The notes beneath the pieces were generated by a model. The model was not told where the DNA came from, did no database searches, and worked only from the letters and a program-made list of their open reading frames with translations. Positions 23,218 through 24,212 of a stretch of 24,212 nt of DNA are shown here, in pieces. A program made the translations under genes and the position numbers. The stretch is taken from the NCBI GenBank assembly GCA_036796215.1, contig DAIRDJ010000057.1:1-24212 (forward strand). The letters are read 5' to 3'. The number at the start of each line of letters is the position of its first letter. The first letter of the stretch is position 1. The DNA comes from SLRI01 sp036796215 (lineage in GTDB: Bacteria > Pseudomonadota > Alphaproteobacteria > Geminicoccales > Geminicoccaceae).

Positions 23218-23829
23218 ATGGGGCTCGCGGTCGTCGGCACGGGGTTTGGTCGCACCGGTACCGAATCGATGCGCCGGGCCTTGAACATGCTGGGCTTCGG
23301 GCCGACGCATCATATGCTGGAGATCATCGAGAAGCCGGCCGAGGAGGAGCGCTGGCAGGCGCTCGCCAAGGGTGGAGCGGCGGACTGGGACGTCCTGTTC
23401 GACGGCTACGGGTCGTGCGTGGACTGGCCATCGGCCTTCTACTGGCGCCAGCTGATCAAGGTCTACCCGGCGGCCCGGGTGCTGTTGAGCTGGCGGTCGG
23501 CCGAGAGTTGGTGGACGAGCTTTTCGCGCACGATCCTCAAGGTGCTGATGCAGACGCGCGAGCGGGACCACCTCGGTGTGCTGCGGATCGCCGAGGCGAC
23601 GTTCGGCGGCCGGCCGGACGACCGGGCGCATGCGATCCGCACCTACGAGGCGCATGTCGAGGCGGTCATGGCGACGGTGCCCGAGGACCGGCTCCTGGTG
23701 CACCGGCTGGGCGACGGCTGGGCGCCGCTGTGCACGCATCTGGGCGTGGCGGTGCCGGCGGAGGCCTATCCGAGCGGCAACGCGGAGGATCAATTCTTCG
23801 CCAGCCTGCGGGGCGACTACGAAAGGTGA
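23218..23829 (+). CDS. Sulfotransferase-family P-loop protein
   Basis: This is a 203-residue protein of the sulfotransferase-like family with a shortened P-loop (Sulfotransfer_4 type). The N-terminal GTGFGRTGTESMRRALNMLGF (7-27) is the PAPS 5'-phosphosulfate loop, and VLLSWRSAESWWTSF (about 91-105) corresponds to the 3'-phosphate-binding Arg/Ser segment. The C-terminal Y-P-S-G-N-A-E-D-Q-F-F fits the family's usual end. The acceptor substrate is unknown, and many members are uncharacterised. The ATG at 23218 has GGAGG seven bases upstream. It is divergent from the broken cyclase gene and is followed 94 bp later by a DUF599 gene on the same strand. Confidence 0.85.
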   Translation: MGLAVVGTGFGRTGTESMRRALNMLGFGPTHHMLEIIEKPAEEERWQALAKGGAADWDVLFDGYGSCVDWPSAFYWRQLIKVYPAARVLLSWRSAESWWTSFSRTILKVLMQTRERDHLGVLRIAEATFGGRPDDRAHAIRTYEAHVEAVMATVPEDRLLVHRLGDGWAPLCTHLGVAVPAEAYPSGNAEDQFFASLRGDYER

Positions 23830-23923
23830 CGCCGAGGCGTCTTCGGGCTAGGTCTGGGGGCTCGAGAGACGGCGGAGGGATGGGCTTGGAGCTGGAGGCT
23901 GGGCCTTGGGCGATGCGGTGATC

Positions 23924-24212
23924 ATGGCGGTGCTGGCCGAGGCGAGTTGGCCCGAGGTGGCGGCCCCGCTGGTCTTTCTCGCCTGCTGGGTCGGCTACGC
24001 GCTGGTGGTCGATTCGCCCCGCTTCACCGGGCAGTCGCTGATGCGGCGGGTGGACGAGTACCGGCGCGCCTGGATGCGGCAGATGCTGATCCGCGACAAC
24101 CGCATGGTCGATGTCCAAATCGTCCAGGTGCTGGTGCAGAACGTCTCGTTCTTCGCCTCCTCGGCGATCCTGATCGTCGGCGGCTTCGTCGCGGTTTTGG
24201 GGGCCTCCGAGC
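23924..24212 (+). CDS. DUF599 family membrane protein (partial, runs off the window end)
   Basis: The first 96 codons are visible. They show an N-terminal helix (VAAPLVFLACWVGYALVV), then the family block with SLMRRVDEYRRAWMRQMLIRD and NRMVDVQIVQVLVQNVSFFASSAILIVGG, which begins the second helix. These are the conserved features of the DUF599 family of four-helix membrane proteins of unknown function. The ATG at 23924 is used. A TTG at 23906, seven bases after GGAGG (23894-23898), is a good alternative that adds six residues. The C-terminus lies outside the window. Confidence 0.85.
   Translation, partial: MAVLAEASWPEVAAPLVFLACWVGYALVVDSPRFTGQSLMRRVDEYRRAWMRQMLIRDNRMVDVQIVQVLVQNVSFFASSAILIVGGFVAVLGASE

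Noticed and set aside
1..24212. tRNA, rRNA, CRISPR arrays, insertion sequences or prophage genes
   Set aside because: No cloverleaf-compatible intergenic segment, regular spaced repeats, transposase or phage motifs were found when reading both strands.

Overview
The window comes from a very GC-rich bacterial chromosome. An alphaproteobacterium of the Rhodospirillales type is the best guess. The reasons are a RegB/RegA (PrrB/PrrA-type) redox two-component system with its characteristic quinone motif and proline hinge, a TspO/MBR protein, and strong G/C third-position bias in every gene. The genus cannot be named from this sequence. There is no sign of phage, transposon, CRISPR array, rRNA or tRNA. 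The DNA looks like ordinary chromosomal backbone with some unusual proteins.

Layout. (1) 36-3489, minus: a divergent PEP carboxylase homologue followed 10 bp later by tspO. The 392-bp leader carries a 19-bp direct repeat whose copies resemble sigma-54 -24/-12 elements on the minus strand. (2) 3882-5777, plus: a secreted SYLF-domain protein, a Cys-rich unknown, a possible 24-residue membrane peptide, and a small cyclic-nucleotide-binding-fold protein. (3) 5869-8340, plus: a polar amino-acid ABC transporter (binding protein and two permeases) with no ATPase gene, ended by two strong palindromes. (4) 8466-10718, minus: a Cu(+) P-type ATPase behind a MerR/CueR-type promoter, with no regulator gene beside it. 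(5) 10817-12355, plus: a threonine/serine dehydratase and a CBS-pair protein with a C-terminal membrane anchor. (6) 12405-15056, minus: regB, regA and a second RegA paralogue with an almost identical DNA-binding domain. (7) 15544-18911, minus: prsK-prsR, the two-component system of PEP-CTERM/exosortase loci, followed by a 270-bp trailer with an intrinsic terminator. (8) 19068-21240, minus: a translationally coupled operon of a class-I glutamine amidotransferase, rluB and rsmD. (9) 21287-23044, minus: a class III adenylate cyclase-TPR gene broken by two in-frame stop codons. (10) 23218 to the end, plus: a sulfotransferase-family protein and the start of a DUF599 membrane protein.

How the parts relate. 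The two adjacent two-component systems point in the same direction but are separated by a terminator, so they are probably independent. The most notable points are these. The RegB homologue has lost the acidic residue after its phospho-accepting histidine, while keeping the redox cysteine and the quinone motif. Its RegA partner is duplicated, with a conserved helix-turn-helix and divergent receivers. The PEP carboxylase homologue has substitutions at three residues that are normally catalytic. The cyclase gene is cut by two stops although its reading frame is otherwise undisturbed. I did not find a clearly new multi-gene defence or mobile system.
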